From NCBI GenBank assembly GCA_964594175.1, contig CAZQLM010000005.1:1-23304 (forward strand): a stretch of 23,304 nt of DNA, written 5' to 3'. A program made the position numbers and the translations under genes. Numbering within the stretch: position 1 is the stretch's first letter; the number at the start of each line of letters is the position of its first letter. Under the pieces are notes generated by a model, which ran no database searches, was not told the DNA's origin, and worked only from the letters and a program-made list of their open reading frames with translations. This DNA comes from SZUA-1535 sp964594175 (GTDB lineage: Archaea > Aenigmatarchaeota > Aenigmatarchaeia > Aenigmatarchaeales > SZUA-1535). Of the stretch, positions 1 to 7,715 are shown piece after piece.

Positions 1-538
1 CAGGAAAAATTAATTTTTCTGCGAAAAATTTATTATTTTGATATTTTCCCTCAATTCCGATCACTTCATCTATAAAAATTTGATTTTCCTCGCTTTCAAC
101 AAGTTTTTTATTTAAAAAACATTTTATAACTCCTGTTTTATCTTCTATTTCGAGTATAATGGCTTCATCCTTTTCTGAAAAATTTTTTATCATTCCTATT
201 ACACCGTAATATCCAGGTTCGCGAATCGATGAAATAGAGACCAATCTCAACGGATTTACTCTATTCTTCAATATTTCTGAAAAAAACTCGTAATATTCGT
301 TAAGAATTTCGATAAAATCTTCCATACTCATAACCTTTTTCTTCGGAAAGAGCTCAAAAACTTCTATTTTTGGTTTTTTTATTGAATAAACAAATTCTCT
401 GCTCAGAAAAACAGGTTTTTCTTTTATTATCTTTTTTTCAAGAATTTTTAATTCATCAGAAGAAAGTGTTTTAACAAGATCTATGGCATCTTCAGCGATT
501 AAAACCCTGTATTTTTTTATAATTTCATCGAATTTCAT
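1..538 (-). CDS. dp1: DNA polymerase D small subunit DP1, N-terminal part (cut by window edge)
   Basis: This open frame starts at an ATG at 538 and runs off the left edge, giving about 179 residues. The N-terminal ~110 residues are a charged helical region. From about residue 110 comes an OB-fold segment with GVIGMIKNFSEKD, LEIEDKTGVIKCFL and DEVIGIEGKY, the pattern preceding the phosphoesterase domain in archaeal PolD small subunits. DP1 carries the proofreading exonuclease of the archaeal replicative polymerase PolD and partners DP2; its catalytic metal-binding motifs would lie beyond the edge. The start is 7 bp after the cdc6 stop on the same strand, so the two genes are very likely one operon next to the origin, an arrangement known in several euryarchaea. 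Family call is from motif recognition only. Confidence 0.85.
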   Translation of the reverse strand, partial: MKFDEIIKKYRVLIAEDAIDLVKTLSSDELKILEKKIIKEKPVFLSREFVYSIKKPKIEVFELFPKKKVMSMEDFIEILNEYYEFFSEILKNRVNPLRLVSISSIREPGYYGVIGMIKNFSEKDEAIILEIEDKTGVIKCFLNKKLVESEENQIFIDEVIGIEGKYQNNKFFAEKLIFP

Positions 539-545
539 GATATCA

Positions 546-1742
546 CTAATAAAATCTCTCTAAAAGTATAGCATAGATTTTTTCTTGGATATTTTTCGGA
601 ATTTTAAGATTTATTATCCTTGTTCTCCCGTATCTACCTTTAGAAACGATTTTTGTCTCAATAAAGCCGAAAAAAGCTAGTTCGGCGACAAGATCGCTTA
701 TTCTTCTTTCTGTAACAGGTCTTATACCAAGTTTTTTACATACCTCATTATAAAACTCCACTACACTACCTGTTGTGATTTCCTTTTCTCTTTTAGCGAG
801 TTCTAGTATTGAATAAAAAATCAGCTGGGAATGAAGTGGCTGATGTTTTATTGTCTCTATAAATTTATCTCTTTCTATTTTTTCGTGAGCCATATCCACA
901 TGCTTCACTGTAACCCTTTCCTCTCCCCTTCTTTCAGCTATTTCACCTGCTACACGGAGTAAATCTAATGCTCTTCGGGCATCGCCATGCTCCTGCGCAG
1001 CAATAGCAGCACACTTCTCTATTACAGCGTTATCTATTGCTTCTGGATTAAAAGCTATTTTAGCGCGCTCAAGTAAAATATCGCGGAGCTGTGCAGCATT
1101 ATAAGGAGGAAAAACTATTTCTTCTTCTGATAAAGAAGATTTAATTCTCGGATCCAAGCGTGTGATAAAATGCAAATCGTTTGTTATTCCGATAATCGAG
1201 AGTTTTGCATTTTTCAGTTCCTGATTAAATCGCGTGAAATTATACAAAATTTCATCACCAACTTTTTCTACGAGAGCATCTATTTCATCGAGAATCAGAA
1301 TAATGACCTGTCCGTTATTTTCCATCCTTTCAGCAACCCTTTTATAAAGCTCTTCTGTTGGCAAGCCGGTAAATGGCACTTTTTCACCGAATTGGCTTAG
1401 TATATACGCGAGAATGCGATACTCTGTATCTGTAAGCTTTTTCATTTTACAATTTACATAAATTACCTTCACGTTATTTCCATTTTCACGTGAAACCTTC
1501 ACTAGTTCCCTTGTAACGTAAATAGAAACGAGAGATTTTCCAGTTCCTGTTCTTCCGTAAATAAAAACATTACTTGGTTTTGAACCAAGAAGTGCTGGAG
1601 CAAGAATCTTACCGAGCTCCTCTATCTGCTTTTCCCTGTGGGGAATATTCTCCGGTGTAAAACTAGCTGATAGTGCATTTCTGTTTTTGAATATTCTTTG
1701 CGAATTTAAGAAGCTGGTAAATATTTGCTGCAGATTTGACAT
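546..1742 (-). CDS. cdc6: Orc1/Cdc6 replication initiator
   Basis: A 398-residue AAA+ protein followed by a winged helix. Visible motifs: Walker A GRTGTGKS (63-70), Walker B ILILDEID (148-155), sensor 1 around N188, an LDPRIKSSL segment with candidate arginine R199, and sensor 2 HGDARRA near 252-258. The C-terminal ~90 residues form a winged helix that would contact origin DNA. Orc1/Cdc6 binds origin recognition boxes and loads MCM. A longer reading from 1838 exists, but it would run back through the origin repeats; ATG 1742 has GAGATGA just upstream and a TATA box 28 bp away, so I chose 1742. ORB-like repeats lie directly upstream and dp1 follows after 7 bp. The coding sequence carries one TTCACGTGAA at 1485-1494, the same word as in the array at 14 kb. 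Confidence 0.95.
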   Translation of the reverse strand: MSNLQQIFTSFLNSQRIFKNRNALSASFTPENIPHREKQIEELGKILAPALLGSKPSNVFIYGRTGTGKSLVSIYVTRELVKVSRENGNNVKVIYVNCKMKKLTDTEYRILAYILSQFGEKVPFTGLPTEELYKRVAERMENNGQVIILILDEIDALVEKVGDEILYNFTRFNQELKNAKLSIIGITNDLHFITRLDPRIKSSLSEEEIVFPPYNAAQLRDILLERAKIAFNPEAIDNAVIEKCAAIAAQEHGDARRALDLLRVAGEIAERRGEERVTVKHVDMAHEKIERDKFIETIKHQPLHSQLIFYSILELAKREKEITTGSVVEFYNEVCKKLGIRPVTERRISDLVAELAFFGFIETKIVSKGRYGRTRIINLKIPKNIQEKIYAILLERFY

Positions 1743-1765
1743 GTCATCTCTATAGGAAGTGAAGG

Positions 1766-1774
1766 TATAAAAAA
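1766..1774 (-). promoter_or_regulatory. cdc6 TATA box
   Basis: On the minus strand this reads TTTTTTATA, centred about 28 bp before the ATG at 1742. That spacing fits an archaeal promoter giving a nearly leaderless transcript, and it supports the shorter cdc6 start. The closest origin dyad (1790-1802) lies 16 bp further upstream, so initiator binding could affect this promoter. Confidence 0.6.
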
Positions 1775-1805
1775 TTAATTTCATATGAGTTTCACTTGGA
1801 AATGA

Positions 1806-1933
1806 ACCCCTTTGCTTCGTGTGGAAGTTCACATTCATGTGAACAGGTGCTTAGCTGTGAAACCCCTTTATTTCATGTGGAAATCATATAATATTCACAT
1901 GAATTCGCCCACACCTTTATTTCATGTGGAAAC
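1806..1933. repeat. Three ORB-like origin recognition boxes
   Basis: Three 23-bp repeats at 1806-1828, 1862-1884 and 1911-1933. Each starts on the + strand with ACCCC or ACACC, then CTTT or TTTA, then a dyad: CTTCGTGTGGAAG in the first, TTTCATGTGGAAA in the second and third. Read on the minus strand this is a TTTCCACATGAAA-type dyad followed by AAAGGGG, the layout of archaeal ORBs (dyad plus G-string). All three share one orientation; their starts are 56 and 49 bp apart. Confidence 0.85.
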
Positions 1934-1964
1934 TCCATAACACTGCTAAAAATTATTATTTTAA

Positions 1965-1979
1965 TATTACGCTGTAATA
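1965..1979. promoter_or_regulatory. ATTAC-N3-GTAAT operator next to the origin
   Basis: TATTACGCTGTAATA, palindromic apart from the central bases. The core ATTACGCTGTAAT recurs exactly at 13984-13996 and 22289-22301, and inverted at 13971-13983. It lies 32 bp beyond the last ORB and 223 bp upstream of the cdc6 start, too far for simple promoter-proximal control of cdc6. Confidence 0.65.
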
Positions 1980-2045
1980 CTAAAAGATAAAATTAAATTA
2001 CAAAAAACAAAATTCATCCCTTCCATAAGAAATAAAGGTGTATGG

Positions 2046-2765
2046 CTATCTAAGCCTGTCCAATCTTTTAACCAGTTCATCGATACTTATATTTTTGGCT
2101 ACGGCAAGAGGAATGCCTTCTGTCTCTGCTATTCTTATTGCAAGCTCATCAACTTTTTCTACTTCCCCGTGATAAACCACCAACCCTGGTTTTAAATTCG
2201 TAACCTTTATCGCTACCATTGGACTGCGACCGCGTTTAACTCCTGTAAAGATGAGAGCCCTTTGTGTCGTTAATCCGTATAGTTTTACCATTTCCAGGGG
2301 AGGAAGCTCGACTATAGCTTTTAAACTATCTATTATGGTGTATCCGTAAATTTCATTAACTTTATATTCCATTTTCACAACAAGCTCGGCGTTTATCAGC
2401 GAGCAGAATTTTTCTATGGAAACAGGTTTTTCAAACTCTTTTAAATCAATTACAACATCTGAGAGAACAACCTCTGTTGGAAACGAAGAAAATGATTTTA
2501 TCACGTGTGCTCCCCTTTCTTCATCAATGCTTATCATAGCGTCTACAATTTTTTTAATAACCTTTATTCCGGGCGATTTTCTTCTCCCGCCTTCATAATC
2601 AGAAATGACAGAAGGCATTACTCCGAGCCTTTCAGCAAGATCCTTCTGGGATATTTTAAAGATGTTTCTCCACTTTTGAATGGTTTTTCCTGGTGATTCC
2701 GAAAGCACTATTTCTCCGGCTATTTTTTTTGCTAGGATATCTTTTGAAAGCTTAACAGGATCCAT
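2046..2765 (-). CDS. XRE-type transcriptional regulator with a conserved archaeal C-terminal domain
   Basis: A 239-residue protein. Residues ~28-77 form a Cro/C1-type helix-turn-helix (ISQKDLAERLGVMPSVISDY followed by EGGRRKSP). The rest is an alpha/beta domain with DVVIDLKEF, GVKRGRSPMVAIKVTNLKP and AIRIAETEGIPLAVAKNIS, resembling the archaeal regulator family COG1709 (recalled, not searched). It probably binds a small ligand or dimerises through that domain. ATG 2765 has a TATA-like CTTTAAATTA about 28 bp upstream, so the mRNA is probably leaderless. An ATTAC-N3-GTAAT palindrome sits 38 bp before the start and exactly 38 bp before the divergent CBS gene, suggesting that this protein controls itself and that gene. 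It is the best candidate in the window to bind that palindrome; this is inference. Confidence 0.8.
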   Translation of the reverse strand: MDPVKLSKDILAKKIAGEIVLSESPGKTIQKWRNIFKISQKDLAERLGVMPSVISDYEGGRRKSPGIKVIKKIVDAMISIDEERGAHVIKSFSSFPTEVVLSDVVIDLKEFEKPVSIEKFCSLINAELVVKMEYKVNEIYGYTIIDSLKAIVELPPLEMVKLYGLTTQRALIFTGVKRGRSPMVAIKVTNLKPGLVVYHGEVEKVDELAIRIAETEGIPLAVAKNISIDELVKRLDRLR

Positions 2766-2802
2766 AATTGTTATTTGTTTTAATCTCTAATTTAAAGATA
2801 AC

Positions 2803-2815
2803 ATTACACCGTAAT
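2803..2815. promoter_or_regulatory. Operator in the divergent regulator/CBS promoter
   Basis: ATTACACCGTAAT lies between the divergent start codons at 2765 and 2853. The distance is 38 bp on each side. TATA-like elements flank it: CTTTAAATTA on the minus strand near 2789-2798 and CTTTATTAAA on the plus strand near 2821-2830. A protein bound here would sit just upstream of both TATA/BRE regions, a position from which archaeal regulators can activate or repress both genes. Confidence 0.7.
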
Positions 2816-2852
2816 ACAAACTTTATTAAATTCAATTTTTATACAAATCTTT

Positions 2853-3452
2853 ATGCAGGAAGAAATCGGAAGTATAAAAGTAAAAGAAGTGATGAAAAGG
2901 AACGTGATAACAGCATCTCCAGACGAAACTGTTCTCGAAGCTGTGAAAAAAATGAAAAAAGAAGATGTGGGAAGTGTTATAGTTGTGAAAGATAACAAAC
3001 CTATAGGAATTATGACAAGAGAGGATGTTACAATAAAGGTAGCAGCTGAAAATAAACTTGCAAGTGACGTGCTCGTTAAAGAAATAATGAATCAACCTTT
3101 GGTAACGTGCTCTGAAGAAGAAGATATAATGAATGTTGCGATGATAATGAATAAATACGGATACGAAAGGCTACCTGTTGTGGACGAGAAGAATAACTTG
3201 AAGGGTATTATTTCTGTGAGGGAAATTCTTGGTATAGCACCTGGGCTTATAGAAGTTTTTAAGGAAAGACTTAAAAATAGGATTGCAGAAGGTGTTAATC
3301 CTGGATTTGAAACAGAGCCAGAAGAAAGGAATATTGAAGGTGAATGCGAACTTTGTGGAAATTATTCCGAAGAGCTAAGAAAAGTTAACGATATGTGGAT
3401 TTGCCCGGAATGTGCTGAAAAGGAGGGAATTAGTTTCCCCACTGAAGAATAG
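2853..3452 (+). CDS. Tandem CBS-domain protein with C-terminal zinc ribbon
   Basis: 199 residues. Two CBS motifs are visible: VKEVMKRNVITASPDETVLE to about residue 65 and VKEIMNQPLVTCSEEEDIMN to about 130. A linker follows, then a four-cysteine zinc ribbon (C165-ELCG, C168, C184-PEC, C187). CBS pairs usually bind adenine nucleotides or S-adenosyl ligands and act as energy or metabolite sensors; the ribbon suggests contact with nucleic acid or a protein partner. CBS plus zinc ribbon is an archaeal architecture of unknown detailed role. The start follows a TATA-like CTTTATTAAA by about 27 bp with no ribosome site, so the mRNA is probably leaderless. It shares an operator with the divergent XRE regulator. 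Confidence 0.85.
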   Translation: MQEEIGSIKVKEVMKRNVITASPDETVLEAVKKMKKEDVGSVIVVKDNKPIGIMTREDVTIKVAAENKLASDVLVKEIMNQPLVTCSEEEDIMNVAMIMNKYGYERLPVVDEKNNLKGIISVREILGIAPGLIEVFKERLKNRIAEGVNPGFETEPEERNIEGECELCGNYSEELRKVNDMWICPECAEKEGISFPTEE

Positions 3453-3527
3453 TTACTTTGTTTTTACACCTTCGCATATTTTTCAGTAGAGAAAATAGTT
3501 TAAACTTAAACTTCAATTTTTTCTTTT

Positions 3528-6230
3528 ATGAAACTGAAACTCCAAGTCTTCGATTGCGACTACGTAATGCTAAACGGCAAACCACTTATTAGAATTTTCG
3601 GAAAAACAGAAGAAGGAGATAGCGTATGTGTTTTTGCGAATGATAGCCTGCCATATTTTTATCTTCAAACTTCTGAAGAAAATTTTGAAAAAATATCAAA
3701 GGAATTAAAAAGAAAATTTAATGCAAGAACAGAGACCGTTGAGAAATTCATACCTATAGGTTTTCAAGAAAAACCAACAAAAATGCTTAAAATAATAGGT
3801 AACGACCCTAGCAAAATACCTGAAATAAGAGATTTCGTAAAAAAGTACGGAACACCGTATGAAGCGGATATACTTTTCAAATATAGGGTTCTTGTTGATA
3901 AAGATATCTACGGAATGAACTGGATTGAAGTAAAGGGTAAATGGATACAAACAACTACTGTTAAATGCAGGGCATTTGAAGCAGAAGAAATAAGACCAAT
4001 AGATTACATGAAAAACGCTCCGCTAAAATATCTTTCTATAGATATTGAGTGCATTCCGCATGGAAATCGCTTACCCGATGCTGAACAAGATCCCATAGTG
4101 ATAATAAGTATGGTTTTTTACCCTGAATATAAGGGAAAAAACCATCTCGTGCTTTTAGCCAAACCAATTTCCGCTGAAAACAACATCATAGGCTGTAAAA
4201 ATGAAAAGGAAATGCTTGAGAAGTTCGTTGAAGTGCTTTTGGATTACGATCCGGATGTAATTACAGGGTACAACATAAACAGCTTCGACTTACCTTACCT
4301 GCTAAAAAGACTTGAAGTAAATAAAGTGAAAAGAGACATAGGAAGATGCGAAAAATTACCTGTTATCAGAAAGCTTAAAAACGGTTACTCAATTTCTGTT
4401 ATCGGAAGAGTTGTGGTAGATCCATATGAAATTATAAGAAATGATGTATACATTCGTTTAAAACGTTACGATCTTAATACCGTTGCGAAGCACTTTCTCA
4501 ATGAGGAAAAAATAGATGTTAAAGGAATAAAGGAAATGAAACATCTATGGGAGGGAGGCAGAGAAGATATCTTGAAATTCATTGCTTACTGTAAAAAGGA
4601 TGCTGAATTGGCCTTACGCTTGATAATAGAAAAAAATCTCTTGGAAAAATTCTTTGAACTTGCAAAAATTTCTGGACTACTTCTTCAGGACGTTTTCGGC
4701 GGTCAAAGTCAGAGGCATGAGTGCAAGCTCTTGCACGAGTTCAAAAAAAGGAATTTTGTTCTTCCGTGCAAGCCAGATGAAAATGAAATTAAAAGAAGAA
4801 AAGCGGAAAGGAAGAAACATGGATTGAAAGGAGCTATCGTGCTTGATCCAAAAACCGGTTTACATAAGGATGCTTGCGTTCTTGTTCTTGATTTCGCTTC
4901 TCTGTATCCAAACATAATCAGAACGTTTAATATCTGTCCGACAACGTTAATTCTTGATGAAGAGCTCGAAAAAAAATACGGTCATATAAAATCTCCAACA
5001 GGGGCTAAGTTCGTAAAACACGAAATTAGAGAGGGGGTTCTTCCAGCGATAGTTAAAGAGCTTATTGAGGCCCGTAAAAGGGTAAAGAAAGAAATGAAAA
5101 GAGAGCAGGACCCGGAGAAAAGGCGCTTGCTAGATGCGAAACAACACGCGTTGAAAATAATGGCAAATTCTCTCTACGGATATCTTGGTTTCCTGCCTGC
5201 AAGGCTTTATCTCCTTGAAATAGCAAATTCAATAACAGCTTTTGGAAGAGAAAATATTCTAAAAACAAAGGAGCTCGTGGAAAATAATTTTCCCGTAGAA
5301 GTGGTTTACGGTGATACTGATAGCGTTTTTGTAAAGACAAAAACCACAGATCTCGAAGAAGCCGAAAAATTAGGAATTGAGATTTCCAAGTTCGTTTCTT
5401 CGAATTTACCCGGATACTTAACTTTAGAATTCGAAAAGATTTTCAAATCTTTTCTTATTCTTACGAAAAAACGCTACGCAGGATGGAAGTTTGAGCGCGA
5501 TCGGAGCTCACCAACTGGGTGGAGGGATGATATAGAAATGAAAGGAATAGAAACGGTTCGCCGTGACTGGTGCTCGCTAACTTCAGAAACGATGAAAAAA
5601 GTTTTGGATACAATTTTAAAGGAAGGTAACATTTTTGCTGCAGCTGAACATGTTAGAAAAGTAATTAGAGATTTAATTTCTGGAAAAATACCCTTAGAAA
5701 AACTTACGATTGTTAAGGGATTAACAAAAACACCAGAAGAGTATGATGGCACGCAACCGCATGTGGAGCTTGCAAAAAAATTAAGACAAAGAGACCCTAC
5801 GAAGGCTCCTGTTGTTGGAGACAGAATAGAATTTGTAATCGTTAAGGGAAATCAACTTCTTTCAAAAAGAGCGGAAGACCCTGAGTTTGTTAAAGAAAAG
5901 GGTTTGGAGATAGATGCGAACTACTATATAGAAAATCAGATTCTTCCTCCTGTTGAAAGAATTTTTGAGGTTTGCGGAATCACAAGAGCAGAACTTTTAG
6001 AAGGCTCTCGACAACAGAATTTATTCAGTTTCGATGCAGTAACAAAACCAAGAGCCGTTGATAAGCCTGAGAACGTTACCTTAGAAAAATTTGAAGGTGT
6101 GGTTTGTTTTTCTTGTAAATCATCCTTTCGAAGACCTTTGTTAAGCGGCGTCTGCCCAAGATGCGGGAGTACAAATCTTTACTTCGAAGCCTTTGGTACA
6201 GCTGGGGCAAAGGCAAATGTTGTGTTTTAA
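3528..6230 (+). CDS. polB: Family B DNA polymerase (PolB)
   Basis: A 900-residue family B polymerase with all core motifs: Exo I SIDIEC (D172, E174), Exo II NSFDLPYL (D254), Exo III YCKKDAEL (D358), motif A DFASLYPNI (D455), motif B KIMANSLYGYLGF (K543), motif C YGDTDS (D596, D598) and TKKRYAGW. Both proofreading and polymerisation look intact. It is longer than the ~775-residue Pyrococcus enzyme; about 70 extra residues follow motif C. They include QQNLFSFD (829-836), a likely PCNA-interacting peptide, and a four-cysteine zinc module (C860, C863, C876, C879). Motif A has Asn where most archaeal enzymes have Ser (SLYPSI). The ATG at 3528 follows an AT-rich TATA-like stretch and lies 75 bp after the CBS gene on the same strand. 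Confidence 0.97.
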   Translation: MKLKLQVFDCDYVMLNGKPLIRIFGKTEEGDSVCVFANDSLPYFYLQTSEENFEKISKELKRKFNARTETVEKFIPIGFQEKPTKMLKIIGNDPSKIPEIRDFVKKYGTPYEADILFKYRVLVDKDIYGMNWIEVKGKWIQTTTVKCRAFEAEEIRPIDYMKNAPLKYLSIDIECIPHGNRLPDAEQDPIVIISMVFYPEYKGKNHLVLLAKPISAENNIIGCKNEKEMLEKFVEVLLDYDPDVITGYNINSFDLPYLLKRLEVNKVKRDIGRCEKLPVIRKLKNGYSISVIGRVVVDPYEIIRNDVYIRLKRYDLNTVAKHFLNEEKIDVKGIKEMKHLWEGGREDILKFIAYCKKDAELALRLIIEKNLLEKFFELAKISGLLLQDVFGGQSQRHECKLLHEFKKRNFVLPCKPDENEIKRRKAERKKHGLKGAIVLDPKTGLHKDACVLVLDFASLYPNIIRTFNICPTTLILDEELEKKYGHIKSPTGAKFVKHEIREGVLPAIVKELIEARKRVKKEMKREQDPEKRRLLDAKQHALKIMANSLYGYLGFLPARLYLLEIANSITAFGRENILKTKELVENNFPVEVVYGDTDSVFVKTKTTDLEEAEKLGIEISKFVSSNLPGYLTLEFEKIFKSFLILTKKRYAGWKFERDRSSPTGWRDDIEMKGIETVRRDWCSLTSETMKKVLDTILKEGNIFAAAEHVRKVIRDLISGKIPLEKLTIVKGLTKTPEEYDGTQPHVELAKKLRQRDPTKAPVVGDRIEFVIVKGNQLLSKRAEDPEFVKEKGLEIDANYYIENQILPPVERIFEVCGITRAELLEGSRQQNLFSFDAVTKPRAVDKPENVTLEKFEGVVCFSCKSSFRRPLLSGVCPRCGSTNLYFEAFGTAGAKANVVF

Positions 6231-6293
6231 AATTTGAAAAGAACAAAGCTTTATTAATCATAATTATTATTAATATTTTTCAAGGAGATGGAA

Positions 6294-6488
6294 ATGAGCT
6301 ATGAAAAAGATTATAAACTCGCAACGAGCTGCTGCAATCTTAGCTCAATACGTAGAAGAATTCGGTGTGAATATAATGCATTACAATTGAGGGAAGAAGT
6401 CGAGAAAAATACAGTAGAACTTCTTATGACTTTAAATGACGGAATTAAATTACTAAAAAATCCAGATTATCCTATAAAATTGGATTAG
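6294..6488 (+). CDS. Small hypothetical protein, possibly frameshifted
   Basis: A 64-residue frame starting 6 nt after a strong AAGGAG ribosome site (6282-6287). I do not recognise it. Its second half (LREEVEKNTVELLMTLNDGI and on) looks like a normal charged helical protein, but its first half (TSCCNLSSIRRRIRC) does not. Another frame from ATG 6301 to 6390 reads MKKIINSQRAAAILAQYVEE then FGVNIMHYN, which looks more protein-like. A single indel near 6380 would join that good N-terminus to the good C-terminus. It may be a small gene broken by a frameshift, a sequence error, or an overlapping pair. An AT-rich promoter-like stretch lies at 6250-6280. Confidence 0.4.
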   Translation: MSYEKDYKLATSCCNLSSIRRRIRCEYNALQLREEVEKNTVELLMTLNDGIKLLKNPDYPIKLD

Positions 6489-6505
6489 TTTTATGTGCTC
6501 TTATC

Positions 6506-7681
6506 TTAAATTCCAAGATAAATCAAAATAGTTGGAATTATTAAAAACCCCATTAAATGAGTTCTTTTAATTCCTGCTAGGTTCGTGAATAAACCCAAGA
6601 AGAAGCACGTTATGCACAATAAGACACCGAGTGTATTCGAGAAAATAAAAACCAAGAAAAAAAGAAAGAAAAATACATTTCTGCATAATCTTGAATAGTC
6701 GATTTTTTCCAAAAGAAAAACAATTTTTCTAGAAAGTTTCAATGTAATGTAACCAGAAAGAAAAACACAAGATAAAGAGATGAATATGAAAAGAAGCAAA
6801 ATTTCCAAAGAAAATTTTCCTAAAAGGTTCATAATAGCTTGGGCAATCCCGCTTCTGGGATTTCCTATGAGATAAATAGCAAAAACCGAAAGTATAACAT
6901 CAACAGTAGTTATTGCTCCAATGGAAACAAGAAATTCTCTATCACCTTTTTTTCTCAAAACTTCCTGAGCAACAGCACTTGCTTGAGCGCTCCCGATTCC
7001 TGGAAACAAACCTGCAAGTATACCTCCTATCAACCCTATTAAAGTGCTTGAAAACTTTGGTTTTTTCTCAATTTCTAAAGAAACCTTTTCTGGAAGTTTG
7101 CTCTTTCTAAGCCACGAATGAAAAAGCAACGGCAAACCGAAAAACCCTGTAAAAACAGGAAAGAAAACATCAAAACATATCAGCTTAATTCCAATAAGCC
7201 CGGAGAATAGAAAAACAAAAAGAGCTGTAGAAACCTTCTTCAGATTTTTTTCTGTTAAAATCATGTAGCTTGAGATAAAAATTAAACCTAATGCTATTAG
7301 CAAACGAGCTTTCTCATACCAGAGCTTTATGAAAAAAAGCAGTGGAAGTGTTATAAAAACAAGAATGCCACCACTCGCGCCGCCTAAAACAGTAAGATAC
7401 ACAGCTTCGTATCCCCTTCCCATTTTCATCAGCCTATGTCCTGGCAACACACTTAGAGAGCTTTCACTTTCTGGTGCTCCAAGGAAAATTGAAGGAATAA
7501 AAGAAACAAATGAATTTGTTATTCCTGCACAAAGCAGGAATATTGCAAGAAGTAAAGGATCAATATTCATGAGATAAACTAAAACCAAGGAAGCAAAAAT
7601 ATTCGGATGCAATCCAGGCACAAGACCGGCTAATATACCCGTAAGTATACCTAAAAAGATAGCTACTATAATTTCTATCAT
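6506..7681 (-). CDS. TctA-like (DUF112) integral membrane protein
   Basis: 391 residues, almost wholly hydrophobic, with about ten membrane segments. Two copies of a glycine-proline loop are visible: GILAGLVPGLHPN near the N-terminus and GGILAGLFPGIGSAQASA in the middle. This internal duplication is typical of TctA/DUF112 permeases, and the protein fits the archaeal branch COG1784 (recalled). In bacteria TctA is the large permease of the tripartite tricarboxylate transporter, working with a small membrane subunit and a periplasmic binding protein. Neither partner is present here, so substrate and even transport role are open. The start has only AATC before the ATG. It lies 34 bp downstream of the helical protein gene on the same strand and converges on the small ORF ending at 6488. 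Confidence 0.8.
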   Translation of the reverse strand: MIEIIVAIFLGILTGILAGLVPGLHPNIFASLVLVYLMNIDPLLLAIFLLCAGITNSFVSFIPSIFLGAPESESSLSVLPGHRLMKMGRGYEAVYLTVLGGASGGILVFITLPLLFFIKLWYEKARLLIALGLIFISSYMILTEKNLKKVSTALFVFLFSGLIGIKLICFDVFFPVFTGFFGLPLLFHSWLRKSKLPEKVSLEIEKKPKFSSTLIGLIGGILAGLFPGIGSAQASAVAQEVLRKKGDREFLVSIGAITTVDVILSVFAIYLIGNPRSGIAQAIMNLLGKFSLEILLLFIFISLSCVFLSGYITLKLSRKIVFLLEKIDYSRLCRNVFFFLFFLVFIFSNTLGVLLCITCFFLGLFTNLAGIKRTHLMGFLIIPTILIYLGI

Positions 7682-7715
7682 GATTTTACCTAAAACCGTA
7701 ATTTAATTTATTTTT

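Larger units (their letters stand above)
1781..2040. other. Predicted replication origin (oriC) next to cdc6
   Basis: The intergenic region between cdc6 and the XRE regulator holds three same-orientation ORB-like repeats (1806-1828, 1862-1884, 1911-1933), a further dyad TTTCACTTGGAAA at 1790-1802, and short palindromes TCATATGA (1781-1788), TTCATGTGAA (1834-1843) and TTCACATGAA (1894-1903). A very AT-rich stretch follows (about 1945-2015), a plausible unwinding element. Archaeal origins typically sit beside cdc6 and combine ORBs with an AT-rich DUE, and the dp1 neighbour fits. An ATTAC-N3-GTAAT operator lies at 1966-1978. Origin activity is inferred, not shown. Confidence 0.85.

Noticed and set aside
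1743..1838. N-terminal extension of cdc6 to 1838
   Set aside because: It would translate origin dyads and an ORB; the ATG at 1742 has a ribosome site and TATA box at proper spacing.
6506..7681. Complete tripartite tricarboxylate transporter
   Set aside because: Only a TctA-like protein is present; no TctB or TctC partner lies nearby.
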